Of a DNA stretch of 64,000 bases, positions 1-6,671 are shown one piece after another. Every line of letters starts with the position of its first letter. The first letter of the stretch is position 1. The notes under the pieces are model-generated. The model was not told the DNA's origin, ran no database searches, and was given only the letters and a program-made list of their open reading frames with translations. Both the position numbers and the translations under genes were made by a program. The stretch covers positions 248,001 through 312,000 of the forward strand of contig NZ_FONV01000002.1 in assembly GCF_900113015.1 (NCBI RefSeq), given 5' to 3'. The DNA is from Actinoplanes philippinensis (GTDB taxonomy: Bacteria > Actinomycetota > Actinomycetes > Mycobacteriales > Micromonosporaceae).

Positions 1-291
1 CGGCAGAGCCGGATCAACGCCACGTCGTGGTGGCACGCCTTCCACACCGGCGCGGCGGCCGGGCTCAGCGGCGAAGCCGCGCTGGCGCGGAAGCACTTCG
101 ACCGGATCCGGCCGGACCGGCTGGCCGTGGCGTGGGAGCACGACCTGGGCCGGCGGGCCGCGGCACTGGGCGCGCTCGCCGACGACCCGCCGGCGCTGTT
201 CCATCGGCTCCGGGACGACATCGCGGAGATGCGTTCCGGACTCGGGCTACCGGACACACCAGGCGGTGTGCCACCGGAGCCGGTGTGGTGA
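1..291 (+). CDS. C-terminal part of an unknown protein (5' end outside window)
   Basis: The window opens inside a reading frame in frame 1 that runs without a stop for 96 residues and ends at TGA 289-291. The visible part is rich in Arg, Ala, Asp and Leu and looks helical (for example RIRPDRLAVAWEHDLGRRAA). It has no membrane segment, Cys cluster or motif that I recognise. The reading frame is convincing by GC-rich third positions, but the function cannot be told from this fragment. The next gene starts 13 bp later with its own promoter box, so the two need not be co-transcribed. Confidence 0.6.
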   Translation, partial: RQSRINATSWWHAFHTGAAAGLSGEAALARKHFDRIRPDRLAVAWEHDLGRRAAALGALADDPPALFHRLRDDIAEMRSGLGLPDTPGGVPPEPVW

Positions 292-292
292 A

Positions 293-298
293 TAGGCT
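293..298 (+). promoter_or_regulatory. -10 box, leaderless start of the DUF2630 gene
   Basis: TAGGCT fits the actinobacterial -10 consensus TANNNT and ends 6 nt before the ATG at 305. No Shine-Dalgarno sequence lies between, so transcription probably starts at the ATG. Confidence 0.5.
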
Positions 299-304
299 TC
301 GGGA

Positions 305-550
305 ATGGATGACAAGACAGTGCTCGGCCGGATCAACGAACTGGTCGACGAGGAGCACCAGCTGCGCCGCCAGCTGAGCGAGGGCAAGATCTCGTCCGAC
401 GAGGAGCACACCCGCCTCAAGGACCTGGAAGAGTCGCTCGACCAGTGCTGGGACCTGCTGCGACGCCGCCGGGCGGCCCGTGACGTCGGCCACGATCCGG
501 ACGGCGAGCAGGCTCACAGCGTCTCCGAGGTGGAGAACTACCTTCAGTGA
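305..550 (+). CDS. DUF2630 family small protein
   Basis: A protein of 81 residues that begins MDDKTVLGRINELVDEEHQLR. This matches the small, helical, charged DUF2630 family of actinobacteria, which has no known biochemical function. Residues 5-60 are almost all helix-forming with a heptad-like pattern of Leu and charged residues, so a short coiled coil or helical hairpin is likely. There is no signal peptide or membrane span. The gene stands alone between an unrelated upstream gene and the convergent RIO kinase gene. The start is supported by the -10 box 6 nt upstream. Confidence 0.8.
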   Translation: MDDKTVLGRINELVDEEHQLRRQLSEGKISSDEEHTRLKDLEESLDQCWDLLRRRRAARDVGHDPDGEQAHSVSEVENYLQ

Positions 551-589
551 GCTGAGCCGGGGCCTCGGGGCCCCGGCTCCGGCCGGCCG

Positions 590-1507
590 TCAGCGCAGTC
601 CCGCCTCGAAGTGCAGGCGCTCGATCAGCGCGTCCTCGTCGGTCTCCAGGCCCCGCGAGCGGAACCAGCCCGCCACGTTGCGCACGTCACGAGCGATGAA
701 CTCGCCACCGCGCGGGTTGGCGATGACGTCCACGATCTGCGGCAGGTCGATCATGACGAGCCGCCCGTCGTGCACCATCGTGTTGTACGGCGACAGGTCA
801 CCGTGCGCGACCTGCGCCCGGGCCAGCACCGACAGCGCGTCGGTCATCTGCCGCCACAGGTCGGCCAGCTGATCCTGGTCGACCCGCACCTGGGCGAGCC
901 GTGGCGCCGCCTCGCCGGTCTCCCAGTCGCCGATGAACTCCATCATCAGCTCGGTGCCGATCAGCTGGACCGGGTAGGGGACGCAGACCAGGCCGCTCTC
1001 CTGCCCGATCTGCCACAGCCGGCCGAGCGCGCCGAACTCGGCCGCCGACCACTGCCCGGAGATCATCTCCTTGCCGAAGGCGGTCCGGTTGTTCATCGCC
1101 CGCATCTCACGGGACCGGCGGACCCGGCGTCCCTCGAGATAACCGGCGTCACGGTGGAACATCCGGTGGTCGCCGTCGCGGTATCGCTTGACGGCCAGCA
1201 TGCTGATCTTGTCGGTGCCCGGGATCGCCCGGCGCACCAGGAAGACGTCGGCTTCCTTACCGGTCTTGAGCATCCCCAGCTCGGTGTCGACCGCGCCGTA
1301 CTCGGTACGCACCCAGTCGGGCCGGGGCTCGGGGCCGTGCAGAGCGCCGTCCCACGTGGACCAGCGGTCGCCCTCCTCGGGCAGATCCGGGTCCTCCTGC
1401 AGAGCCGGCTCGATCCGGCCGCGCTTTACGAAAGTGGGATCGTCGTCGTCGAACTTGCGGCGCTTGCCGCGCATGGTGGTGGAGCCGTAAGAGTCGTGCT
1501 CGCGCAC
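590..1507 (-). CDS. RIO-type serine protein kinase
   Basis: A 305-residue RIO-fold kinase, predicted to phosphorylate proteins on Ser or to act as an ATPase. The RIO hallmarks are all present: ATP-binding loop TGKEADVF at residues 82-89, the phosphate-binding Lys in AVKRY (about 107), catalytic loop HGDLSPYN at 235-242, and the metal-binding segment IDLPQ at 253-257. The first 60 residues are charged and poorly conserved. The GTG start is chosen because GAGGAG lies 7 nt upstream; an internal ATG at residue 12 is possible but has no such site. Archaeal and eukaryotic RIO proteins act in small-subunit ribosome maturation; the role of actinobacterial members is not established. It converges with the DUF2630 gene. 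Confidence 0.88.
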   Translation of the reverse strand: MREHDSYGSTTMRGKRRKFDDDDPTFVKRGRIEPALQEDPDLPEEGDRWSTWDGALHGPEPRPDWVRTEYGAVDTELGMLKTGKEADVFLVRRAIPGTDKISMLAVKRYRDGDHRMFHRDAGYLEGRRVRRSREMRAMNNRTAFGKEMISGQWSAAEFGALGRLWQIGQESGLVCVPYPVQLIGTELMMEFIGDWETGEAAPRLAQVRVDQDQLADLWRQMTDALSVLARAQVAHGDLSPYNTMVHDGRLVMIDLPQIVDVIANPRGGEFIARDVRNVAGWFRSRGLETDEDALIERLHFEAGLR

Positions 1508-1656
1508 TGGAGGTTCTCCTCGGAGAAAGAAGTTTTCGGGGAAGCGGGGACAGCAGGCATCACAAAGACGGCCATGAGGTCCACCCCCTTCTCTCTCGTC
1601 GGGTTCTCGTTACAGCGCGCCCACTCTTTCCGATCACCGCGGCGGGCGCAACCGAT

Positions 1657-2310
1657 TTATTTCGAGCGCGCCGCCATGATCGCGGACAGGCCCTGGATCA
1701 CGTTACCGACCGCATGGGTCGGCGCGAACCGGTTGTCCACCCACTCACGCCCGCGGTGCAGCCACACGCTGGGCAGACCGAGCGCCGCGGCGCCGCCGAT
1801 GTCGGCCTCCGGGCTGTCACCGACCACCCAGGCCCCGGCCAGCCGCATGCGGACCCGCTGGGCGGCCATCGCGAAGATCCGCGGGTTCGGCTTGCTCACC
1901 CCGCACTCCTCGGAGATCACCCAGTCGGCGACATACCGGTCCAGTCCGGTCCGCCGGATCCGGGCGTCCTGCTGCTCGGCCGGCCCGTTCGTGACCACCA
2001 CCGGCACCAGCCCCGCGTCGCCGGCGATCTCCAGCGCGCAACCGATCATCGGGTCGAGGCGTTCGTAGGTGAGTGGCCCACCGTTCAGTTCGTCGACCAG
2101 GTCGATCGAGGAGATCCGCAGCCGGTAGCGGTCACGGATCAGGTCAGCCAGGTCCCACCGGGAGGTCAGACCGTCCGCGTCGACCCCGACCAGCCACTCC
2201 AGATCGTCCTGTGGCGCCGAGATCTCATCGAGGAACCCCTTCGCCCACAGCCGGAACGCACCACTGCGGTCGAGCAGGGTGTCGTCCAGAGCGAGGAAGA
2301 CTAGAGGCAC
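1657..2310 (-). CDS. HAD-superfamily protein lacking the nucleophile Asp
   Basis: A 217-residue HAD-fold protein of the phosphatase/haloacid dehalogenase type. Motif II (VVVTNG), motif III (Lys in SKPNPRIF) and motif IV (VVGDSPEADIGG) are intact. Motif I, normally DxDxT, reads FLALDDTLLD: the first Asp, which becomes phosphorylated in the family, is Ala (codon GCT). The second Asp and the Thr are kept. Without the nucleophile the usual phosphoryl transfer should fail, so it may be a binding or regulatory protein, or the substitution may be a sequencing error. The GTG start is supported by TAAAGT 6 nt upstream. It is transcribed divergently from the AcnR-like gene. Confidence 0.82.
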   Translation of the reverse strand: MPLVFLALDDTLLDRSGAFRLWAKGFLDEISAPQDDLEWLVGVDADGLTSRWDLADLIRDRYRLRISSIDLVDELNGGPLTYERLDPMIGCALEIAGDAGLVPVVVTNGPAEQQDARIRRTGLDRYVADWVISEECGVSKPNPRIFAMAAQRVRMRLAGAWVVGDSPEADIGGAAALGLPSVWLHRGREWVDNRFAPTHAVGNVIQGLSAIMAARSK

Positions 2311-2316
2311 GCGGGC

Positions 2317-2322
2317 ACTTTA
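2317..2322 (-). promoter_or_regulatory. -10 box, leaderless start of the HAD gene
   Basis: On the minus strand TAAAGT (TANNNT type) ends 6 nt before the GTG at 2310, with no Shine-Dalgarno sequence, which suggests a leaderless transcript. Confidence 0.5.
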
Positions 2323-2421
2323 CGTGAGCACTCCCGGAAGCGAACAGTCCAGGAGTGTTAACAAAGCACTGAGAGCATGACGAAATTCGCATCATCCGAT
2401 CGAGGGACACCCGGCTCTAGT

Positions 2422-2439
2422 AAGCCGTACGTACGGATT
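2422..2439. promoter_or_regulatory. palindromic operator, probably for the AcnR-like repressor
   Basis: A perfect 12-bp palindrome CCGTACGTACGG (2425-2436) is flanked by AA and TT one base further out, giving the dyad AANCCGTACGTACGGNTT. Size and symmetry fit a TetR-family operator. It lies 36-53 bp before the GTG of the TetR-type gene, where it could autoregulate that gene and perhaps the divergent HAD gene. Binding is inferred. Confidence 0.55.
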
Positions 2440-2474
2440 GCAAGAAAGTCCTGGCCCATGACACGATCAACGGT

Positions 2475-3053
2475 GTGCCCAGAGTGAGCCAGGACCAGCT
2501 CGATGCCCGACGCCAGGAGATCCTCAGCGCGTCCCGCACGTGCTTCGCGCGGTTCGGATACAACGGCGCGACGGTCCACCGGCTCGAAGAGGCCACCGGC
2601 ATGTCACGCGGCGCGATTTTCCACCATTTCCGTGACAAGGAACATCTGTTCCTCGCCGTCGCCGAGGACGACGCCGCCCGGATGGCTGAGACCGTCGCCC
2701 GCAACGGTCTCGTCCAGGTGATGCGTGACCTGCTCGAACGCGCCGGCAACAGCGAGGGCGACACGGCCGGCTGGCTCGGCACCCAGCTGGAGGTGGCGCA
2801 CCGACGGCGTACCGATGCGGCTTTCGCCAAACGCTGGGCCCAGCGCTCCGCCGCCATCGCCGACGCCACCCGCGAGCGCCTCCAGCGCCAGCGTGAGGCC
2901 GGCGTCCTCCGCGAGGACGTGCCCGTCGAGGTCCTCACCCAGTTCCTCGAGCTGGCGTACGACGGTCTCGTCCTCCATCTGGCCACCGGCCGCCCCGCCG
3001 GGGAGCTCGCCGCCGTCCTCGACGTGGTCGAGGACGCCGTCCGCCGCCACTGA
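2475..3053 (+). CDS. acnR: TetR-family repressor, AcnR-like
   Basis: A 192-residue TetR-type repressor. The N-terminal helix-turn-helix spans about residues 14-58 (RQEIL, GYNGATVHRLEEATGMSRGAIFHHF). The DNA-binding domain and the following MAETVARNGLVQVMRDLLE closely resemble corynebacterial AcnR, the citrate-responsive repressor of the aconitase gene. In Mycobacterium tuberculosis the homologue sits between aconitase and an ABC-F/echA12 group; here aconitase is not next to it and is absent from the window, so the regulon may include a distant acn. The GTG start has no clear Shine-Dalgarno sequence; a GTG at 2484 is an alternative. A palindromic operator lies upstream. An SDR gene follows after 1 bp. 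Confidence 0.8.
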   Translation: MPRVSQDQLDARRQEILSASRTCFARFGYNGATVHRLEEATGMSRGAIFHHFRDKEHLFLAVAEDDAARMAETVARNGLVQVMRDLLERAGNSEGDTAGWLGTQLEVAHRRRTDAAFAKRWAQRSAAIADATRERLQRQREAGVLREDVPVEVLTQFLELAYDGLVLHLATGRPAGELAAVLDVVEDAVRRH

Positions 3054-3054
3054 C

Positions 3055-3822
3055 ATGCCGGCCACCCGACCTTCCCCGAAATCACCCGGATCGGTGCTGA
3101 TCACCGGGGCGTCGCGCGGGCTCGGCGCGGCGATCGCGCGCCGGCTCGCCGCCGGCGGATGGCCGGTCGCGGTCAACCACCTGCCCGATCCGGAGGGCGC
3201 CGACCGCGTCGTCGCCGACATCGTCGCGGCCGGTGGCACGGCCGCCGCGTTCCGCGCCGACGCCACCGACGAGGCCGCCGTCGCGGCCCTCCTCCCCGCG
3301 GTCCGGGACGTTCTCGGTCCGGTCCGGGTCCTGATCCCCAACGCCACCGGACCTCAGCCGGTACGGGCAGCGCTCGACCTCACCTGGCAGGACCACCTCG
3401 ACCAGCTGCTGTTCTTCGTGAAGAGCCCGACACTGCTGATGCGGGCGGCCGTACCCGACATGCGTCGCCTCGGTGGCGGCCGCATCATCCACATCGGCTC
3501 CGACCTTCCCGAGCGCTCCGCCCCGGGGATGTCCGCCTACAGCGCCGCCAAGGCCGCCCAGCTCTCCCTGACCCGCACCTGGGCCCGGGAGCTCGGCCCG
3601 CTCGGCATCACCGTGAACCTGGTCGCCCCCGGCTGGATCCCGGTCGAACGCCACGCGGACGTCCCCGCCGACCAGGTCGAGGACTACCGGCGCGAGGTGC
3701 CCCTGGCCCGGATGGGCACCCCGTCCGAGGTCGCCGACGTGGTCGCCTTCCTGGCCTCCGAGCAGTCCCGTTTCATCACCGGCGAGCGCATCGCCGTGAA
3801 CGGCGGCCACACCCTCGCCTGA
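3055..3822 (+). CDS. SDR-family oxidoreductase
   Basis: A 255-residue short-chain dehydrogenase/reductase, probably an NAD(P)H-dependent carbonyl reductase of the FabG type. It has the cofactor motif TGASRGLG (about residues 17-24), the catalytic Ser in IIHIGSD, the YSAAK active-site pair (YxxxK) and the C-terminal SRFITGERIAVNGGHTLA typical of FabG-like enzymes. The usual NNAG-type motif is replaced by IPNATG. The ATG lies 1 bp after the TGA of the TetR gene, so the two are very probably co-transcribed and the SDR may share its control. The substrate cannot be predicted. Confidence 0.85.
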   Translation: MPATRPSPKSPGSVLITGASRGLGAAIARRLAAGGWPVAVNHLPDPEGADRVVADIVAAGGTAAAFRADATDEAAVAALLPAVRDVLGPVRVLIPNATGPQPVRAALDLTWQDHLDQLLFFVKSPTLLMRAAVPDMRRLGGGRIIHIGSDLPERSAPGMSAYSAAKAAQLSLTRTWARELGPLGITVNLVAPGWIPVERHADVPADQVEDYRREVPLARMGTPSEVADVVAFLASEQSRFITGERIAVNGGHTLA

Positions 3823-3968
3823 ACGGCCGCCTCCGCTCCTTCCCGTCGGGTGGGCGGGCCGGATCCCGCCTTCCCGGGAGTTCCGCCGCAGGCGACCCAC
3901 CGTCCCCGCCCGCGCGGGCAGCGCCGTCGATCACCTCGCCGGTGATGGCGCGGCGCCCGGGCGCTACC

Positions 3969-3974
3969 TACCCT
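3969..3974 (+). promoter_or_regulatory. -10 box, leaderless start of the XRE regulator
   Basis: TACCCT (TANNNT) ends 8 nt before the ATG at 3983 and no Shine-Dalgarno sequence is seen. The upstream gap (3823-3968) has no gene. Confidence 0.4.
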
Positions 3975-3982
3975 CGGCGGAC

Positions 3983-4762
3983 ATGAGCGAGGTGGGCAGG
4001 ATGCTGCGCGGCTGGCGGGACACCCGGCGGATGAGCCAGCTGGATCTCTCCGGCCGGTCCGGGGTGTCGACCAGGCACCTGTCGTTCGTGGAGACCGGGC
4101 GGTCCCGGCCGACCCGCCGGATGCTGCTGCGCCTCGCCGAGGAGCTGGACGTGCCGTTGCGGGCCCGCAACGAGCTGCTGCTGGCCGGCGGGTTCGCGCC
4201 CGCCTACCCGGAGTCCGAGTTGGACGGCCCGCCGCTGGCCGACGTGCTGGCCGCGCTGCGCACCGTGCTCGCCGGGCACGCGCCGCACCCGGCCGTGCTG
4301 GTGGACCGGCACTGGACGATGGTCGACGCCAACGACGGGGTGGCCCGGTTCACCGCCGGATGCGCGCCGGAACTGCTCACCCCACCGGTCAACGTCCTGC
4401 GCCTGGCGCTGCACCCGGCCGGCATGGCGCCCCGGATCGGCAACCTCGCCGAGTGGCGTACGCACGTCCTGCACCGCCTCGACCGGCAGGCCGCGGCGAC
4501 CGGCGACCCGGTGCTCCGCGATCTGCGGGCCGAACTCGCCGGATACCCCGGCGGCGAGGTCACCGCCGAACCGGACGGCCTGGTCGTTCCGCTGCGTTTC
4601 GACGGCCTGAACTTCTTCAGCATCACCAGCGTGCTCGGCACCCCGCGCGACGTGACCCTGTCCGAGCTGGCCATCGAGGCGTTCCTGCCCGCCGACGCGG
4701 CCACGGCGGCAGCGCTGCGGCGGGAGATGGCAGGATCAGGACATGGACCTTGGGCTCGCTGA
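3983..4762 (+). CDS. XRE-family regulator with MmyB-like ligand domain
   Basis: A 259-residue regulator. Residues about 5-60 form an XRE helix-turn-helix (MLRGWRDTRRMSQLDLSGRSGVS, then a conserved FVETGRSRP recognition segment). Residues about 95-250 match the MmyB-like, PAS-related C-terminal domain (VLVDRHWTMVDAND, NVLRLALHPAGMAPRI, LNFFSITSVLGTPRDVTLSELAIEAFLP), thought to bind fatty-acid-like ligands. Such regulators are often encoded beside the SDR enzyme they control. Here its last 20 bp overlap the start of the next SDR gene, so the pair is translationally coupled. Confidence 0.87.
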   Translation: MSEVGRMLRGWRDTRRMSQLDLSGRSGVSTRHLSFVETGRSRPTRRMLLRLAEELDVPLRARNELLLAGGFAPAYPESELDGPPLADVLAALRTVLAGHAPHPAVLVDRHWTMVDANDGVARFTAGCAPELLTPPVNVLRLALHPAGMAPRIGNLAEWRTHVLHRLDRQAAATGDPVLRDLRAELAGYPGGEVTAEPDGLVVPLRFDGLNFFSITSVLGTPRDVTLSELAIEAFLPADAATAAALRREMAGSGHGPWAR

Positions 4763-5504
4763 TCGTGTCTACATCCTCACCGGGGCCTCGCGTGGTCTCG
4801 GGTTCGCCACCGCGCAGGCGCTCGTCGGCGACGGCGCGAAGGTGGTCGTCTCCTCCCGTGACGGCGACCGGGTCACCGAGGCGGTGGCCGCGCTCGGCGG
4901 TCCGGAGCACGCTCTCGGGGTGACCGCCGACCTGTCCGATCCGAGCACCCCTCGTGAGCTGGTGCACGCCGCGCAGGAGCAGTTCGGCCGCCTCGACGGC
5001 GCGCTGATCTCGGTGGGCGGCCCGACACCCGGCAGCGCGGCGAGCATGAGCGACGACCAGTGGACGAGCGCCTTCGAGACGGTGTTCCTCGGTTCGGTGC
5101 GCGCCGCCCGGACGTTCGCGTCGGCGCTGCCCGAGGGCGGCGCGATCGGCCTGGTGCTGTCCACCTCGGTGAAGACGCCGCTGGCCGGTCTTGGCCTCTC
5201 CAACGGTCTGCGCCCCGGCTTGGCGATGGTGGCGAAGGACATGGCCGACGAGTTCGGCCCGCGCGGCATCCGCGTCGTCAGCGTCCTGCCCGGCCGGTTC
5301 ATGACCGACCGCAGCCGCGAACTCTTCGAGTCCGCCGCCGACCCGATCGCCGCCGCGGAAACGGTGGCCGCCGGCATCCCGCTGCGCCGCATCGGCGAGC
5401 CGACCGAGTTCGGCCGTGCCGCGGCGTTCCTGCTGTCGCCGGCCGCAAGCTATGTGACAGGCGTGGCCGTCGCCGTCGACGGCGGCGCCCTCCGCACCCT
5501 GTGA
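4743..5504 (+). CDS. divergent SDR-family protein (no YxxxK)
   Basis: A 253-residue SDR-fold protein. The cofactor site is normal (ILTGASRGLG, residues about 11-20), and the C-terminus (AASYVTGVAVAVDGGALRTL) is FabG-like. The catalytic YxxxK is replaced: the segment reads LSNGLRPGLAMVAK, with Ser and Arg at the Tyr and Lys positions. The same exchange occurs in a BKR-like SDR subgroup with LSNxxRxG, so it is a subfamily trait and not damage. The reaction is unknown. It overlaps the XRE gene by 20 bp (AGGA before the ATG) and its TGA overlaps the GTG of mug, forming a three-gene unit. Confidence 0.82.
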   Translation: MDLGLADRVYILTGASRGLGFATAQALVGDGAKVVVSSRDGDRVTEAVAALGGPEHALGVTADLSDPSTPRELVHAAQEQFGRLDGALISVGGPTPGSAASMSDDQWTSAFETVFLGSVRAARTFASALPEGGAIGLVLSTSVKTPLAGLGLSNGLRPGLAMVAKDMADEFGPRGIRVVSVLPGRFMTDRSRELFESAADPIAAAETVAAGIPLRRIGEPTEFGRAAAFLLSPAASYVTGVAVAVDGGALRTL

Positions 5505-6424
5505 CCGATCGCCCCGCCGGCAGCCCCACCTCGTCACCCACCGGCAGCGAGGTCCCCGCACCGACCGCCGCGGCCCCCGGCCCGGCACCGTCGGCCGCCG
5601 GCAGGCCCACCGACGACCCGGCCCCGGCTAGGGCCGACGGGCCTGCCTCGTCCGCCGCTGCGCCTGCCGGCGACGCCGCACGGCCCGGGACGGTCGCAGG
5701 CCGGCAGACGGGCAAGCAGCGAGACACCGCACAACCCGGGACCGTCACAAACCGCCAGACCACCAAACAGCAGGACACCGCACAACCCGGGCCGGTCGCA
5801 GGAAGGCAGACCGCCAGGCGACCGGGCGCCGATCGGCCCACGCCGGTCGCGGGCAGGCAGACCGACAGGCGGCCGGGCGCCGATCGGCCCAGCGCGGACG
5901 AACTGGCGGCAGCCGCCGACCGTACCCTCCCCGACGTGGCCGGGCCGGATCTGCTGGTGTTGTTCTCCGGCATCAACCCGAGCCTCTACTCGGCGGCGAC
6001 CGGCCACCATTTCGCCCGCCCGGGCAACCGTTTCTGGCCGGCGCTGCACGGCTCCGGTTTCACCGACCGCCTGTTGCACCCGTCCGAGCAGCACCTCCTG
6101 CCCGCGCTCGGGCTGGGCATCACCAACGTCGTCGAACGCGCCACCGCCCGCGCCGACGAACTCTCCCCCGAGGAGTTCATCGCGGGTGGCGCCCGGCTCA
6201 CCGAACGGGTCGGCCGCCTGCGCCCCCGCTACCTCGCGATCCTGGGCATCACCGCCTATCGCGCGGCTTTCGGACGTCCGAAGGCACGCCTGGGACCACA
6301 GGACGACCGGATCGCCGGAGTTCCGGTCTGGGTGCTGCCCAACCCGAGCGGCTTGAACGCCCACTTCCAGCTCCCGGCCTTGATCACCGAGTTCGCCGCC
6401 TTACGGTCCGCCGCCACCGGCTGA
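5501..6424 (+). CDS. mug: G/U mismatch-specific DNA glycosylase with repeat-rich N-terminus
   Basis: Removes uracil or thymine mispaired with guanine. The Mug/TDG domain occupies about residues 140-305: LVLFSGINPSLYSAATGHHF holds the GINP active-site motif (Asn as catalytic residue), followed by FARPGNRFWPALHGSGFTDR and the DNA-intercalating WVLPNPSGLNAHF loop. The family is usually 160-190 residues. Here about 130 extra residues precede the domain, rich in Pro, Ala, Gly and Arg and including four 17-residue repeats (5684-5887). The start is the GTG overlapping the TGA of the SDR gene (GTGA); an internal start nearer the domain cannot be excluded. Confidence 0.85.
   Translation: MTDRPAGSPTSSPTGSEVPAPTAAAPGPAPSAAGRPTDDPAPARADGPASSAAAPAGDAARPGTVAGRQTGKQRDTAQPGTVTNRQTTKQQDTAQPGPVAGRQTARRPGADRPTPVAGRQTDRRPGADRPSADELAAAADRTLPDVAGPDLLVLFSGINPSLYSAATGHHFARPGNRFWPALHGSGFTDRLLHPSEQHLLPALGLGITNVVERATARADELSPEEFIAGGARLTERVGRLRPRYLAILGITAYRAAFGRPKARLGPQDDRIAGVPVWVLPNPSGLNAHFQLPALITEFAALRSAATG
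5684..5887 (+). repeat. four 51-bp tandem repeats inside mug
   Basis: Four in-frame 17-codon units start at 5684, 5735, 5786 and 5837. They encode PGTVAGRQTGKQRDTAQ, PGTVTNRQTTKQQDTAQ, PGPVAGRQTARRPGADR and PTPVAGRQTDRRPGADR. Pairs 1-2 and 3-4 are most alike, as if a two-unit block formed by successive duplications. The result is a basic, probably disordered linker before the glycosylase domain. Confidence 0.85.
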
Positions 6425-6449
6425 CCCGGCCGCCCCCGACGGCGCGGGC

Positions 6450-6671
6450 TCAGGCCGGGCCCCGGTCGAGGTCGTCGCCCGGGCGGGGTGGCAGGACCCG
6501 CTGCTCGTGTACCGCGATCTCGCGCCGGAACCGGTCCGCCGACGGGTGCCACGCCTCGTCGATCGGGCCCATCACCCCGCCGCCGATTCCCTTGCGCCGG
6601 GCCCAGCCGGCGAAACGCATCAGCAGCAGGCAGATGATCGCGAGAACCGCGAGGGTCAGCAGGTACGCCAT
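6450..6671 (-). CDS. small single-span membrane protein
   Basis: A 73-residue protein with one N-terminal hydrophobic segment (residues 2-19, AYLLTLAVLAIICLLLMRF) followed by a basic patch (WARRK) and a soluble tail with a conserved-looking MGPIDEAWHPSADRFRREI segment. That tail resembles short actinobacterial hypothetical proteins with no known function. The ATG immediately follows the stop codon of the ABC exporter (stop 6672-6674, start 6671), so it is the second gene of that operon and may act with the exporter. Confidence 0.65.
   Translation of the reverse strand: MAYLLTLAVLAIICLLLMRFAGWARRKGIGGGVMGPIDEAWHPSADRFRREIAVHEQRVLPPRPGDDLDRGPA

Noticed and set aside
5060..5500. Upstream extension of the mug frame into the SDR gene
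   Set aside because: It overlaps the coding sequence of the SDR protein; the GTG at 5501 overlapping the SDR stop is the natural start.
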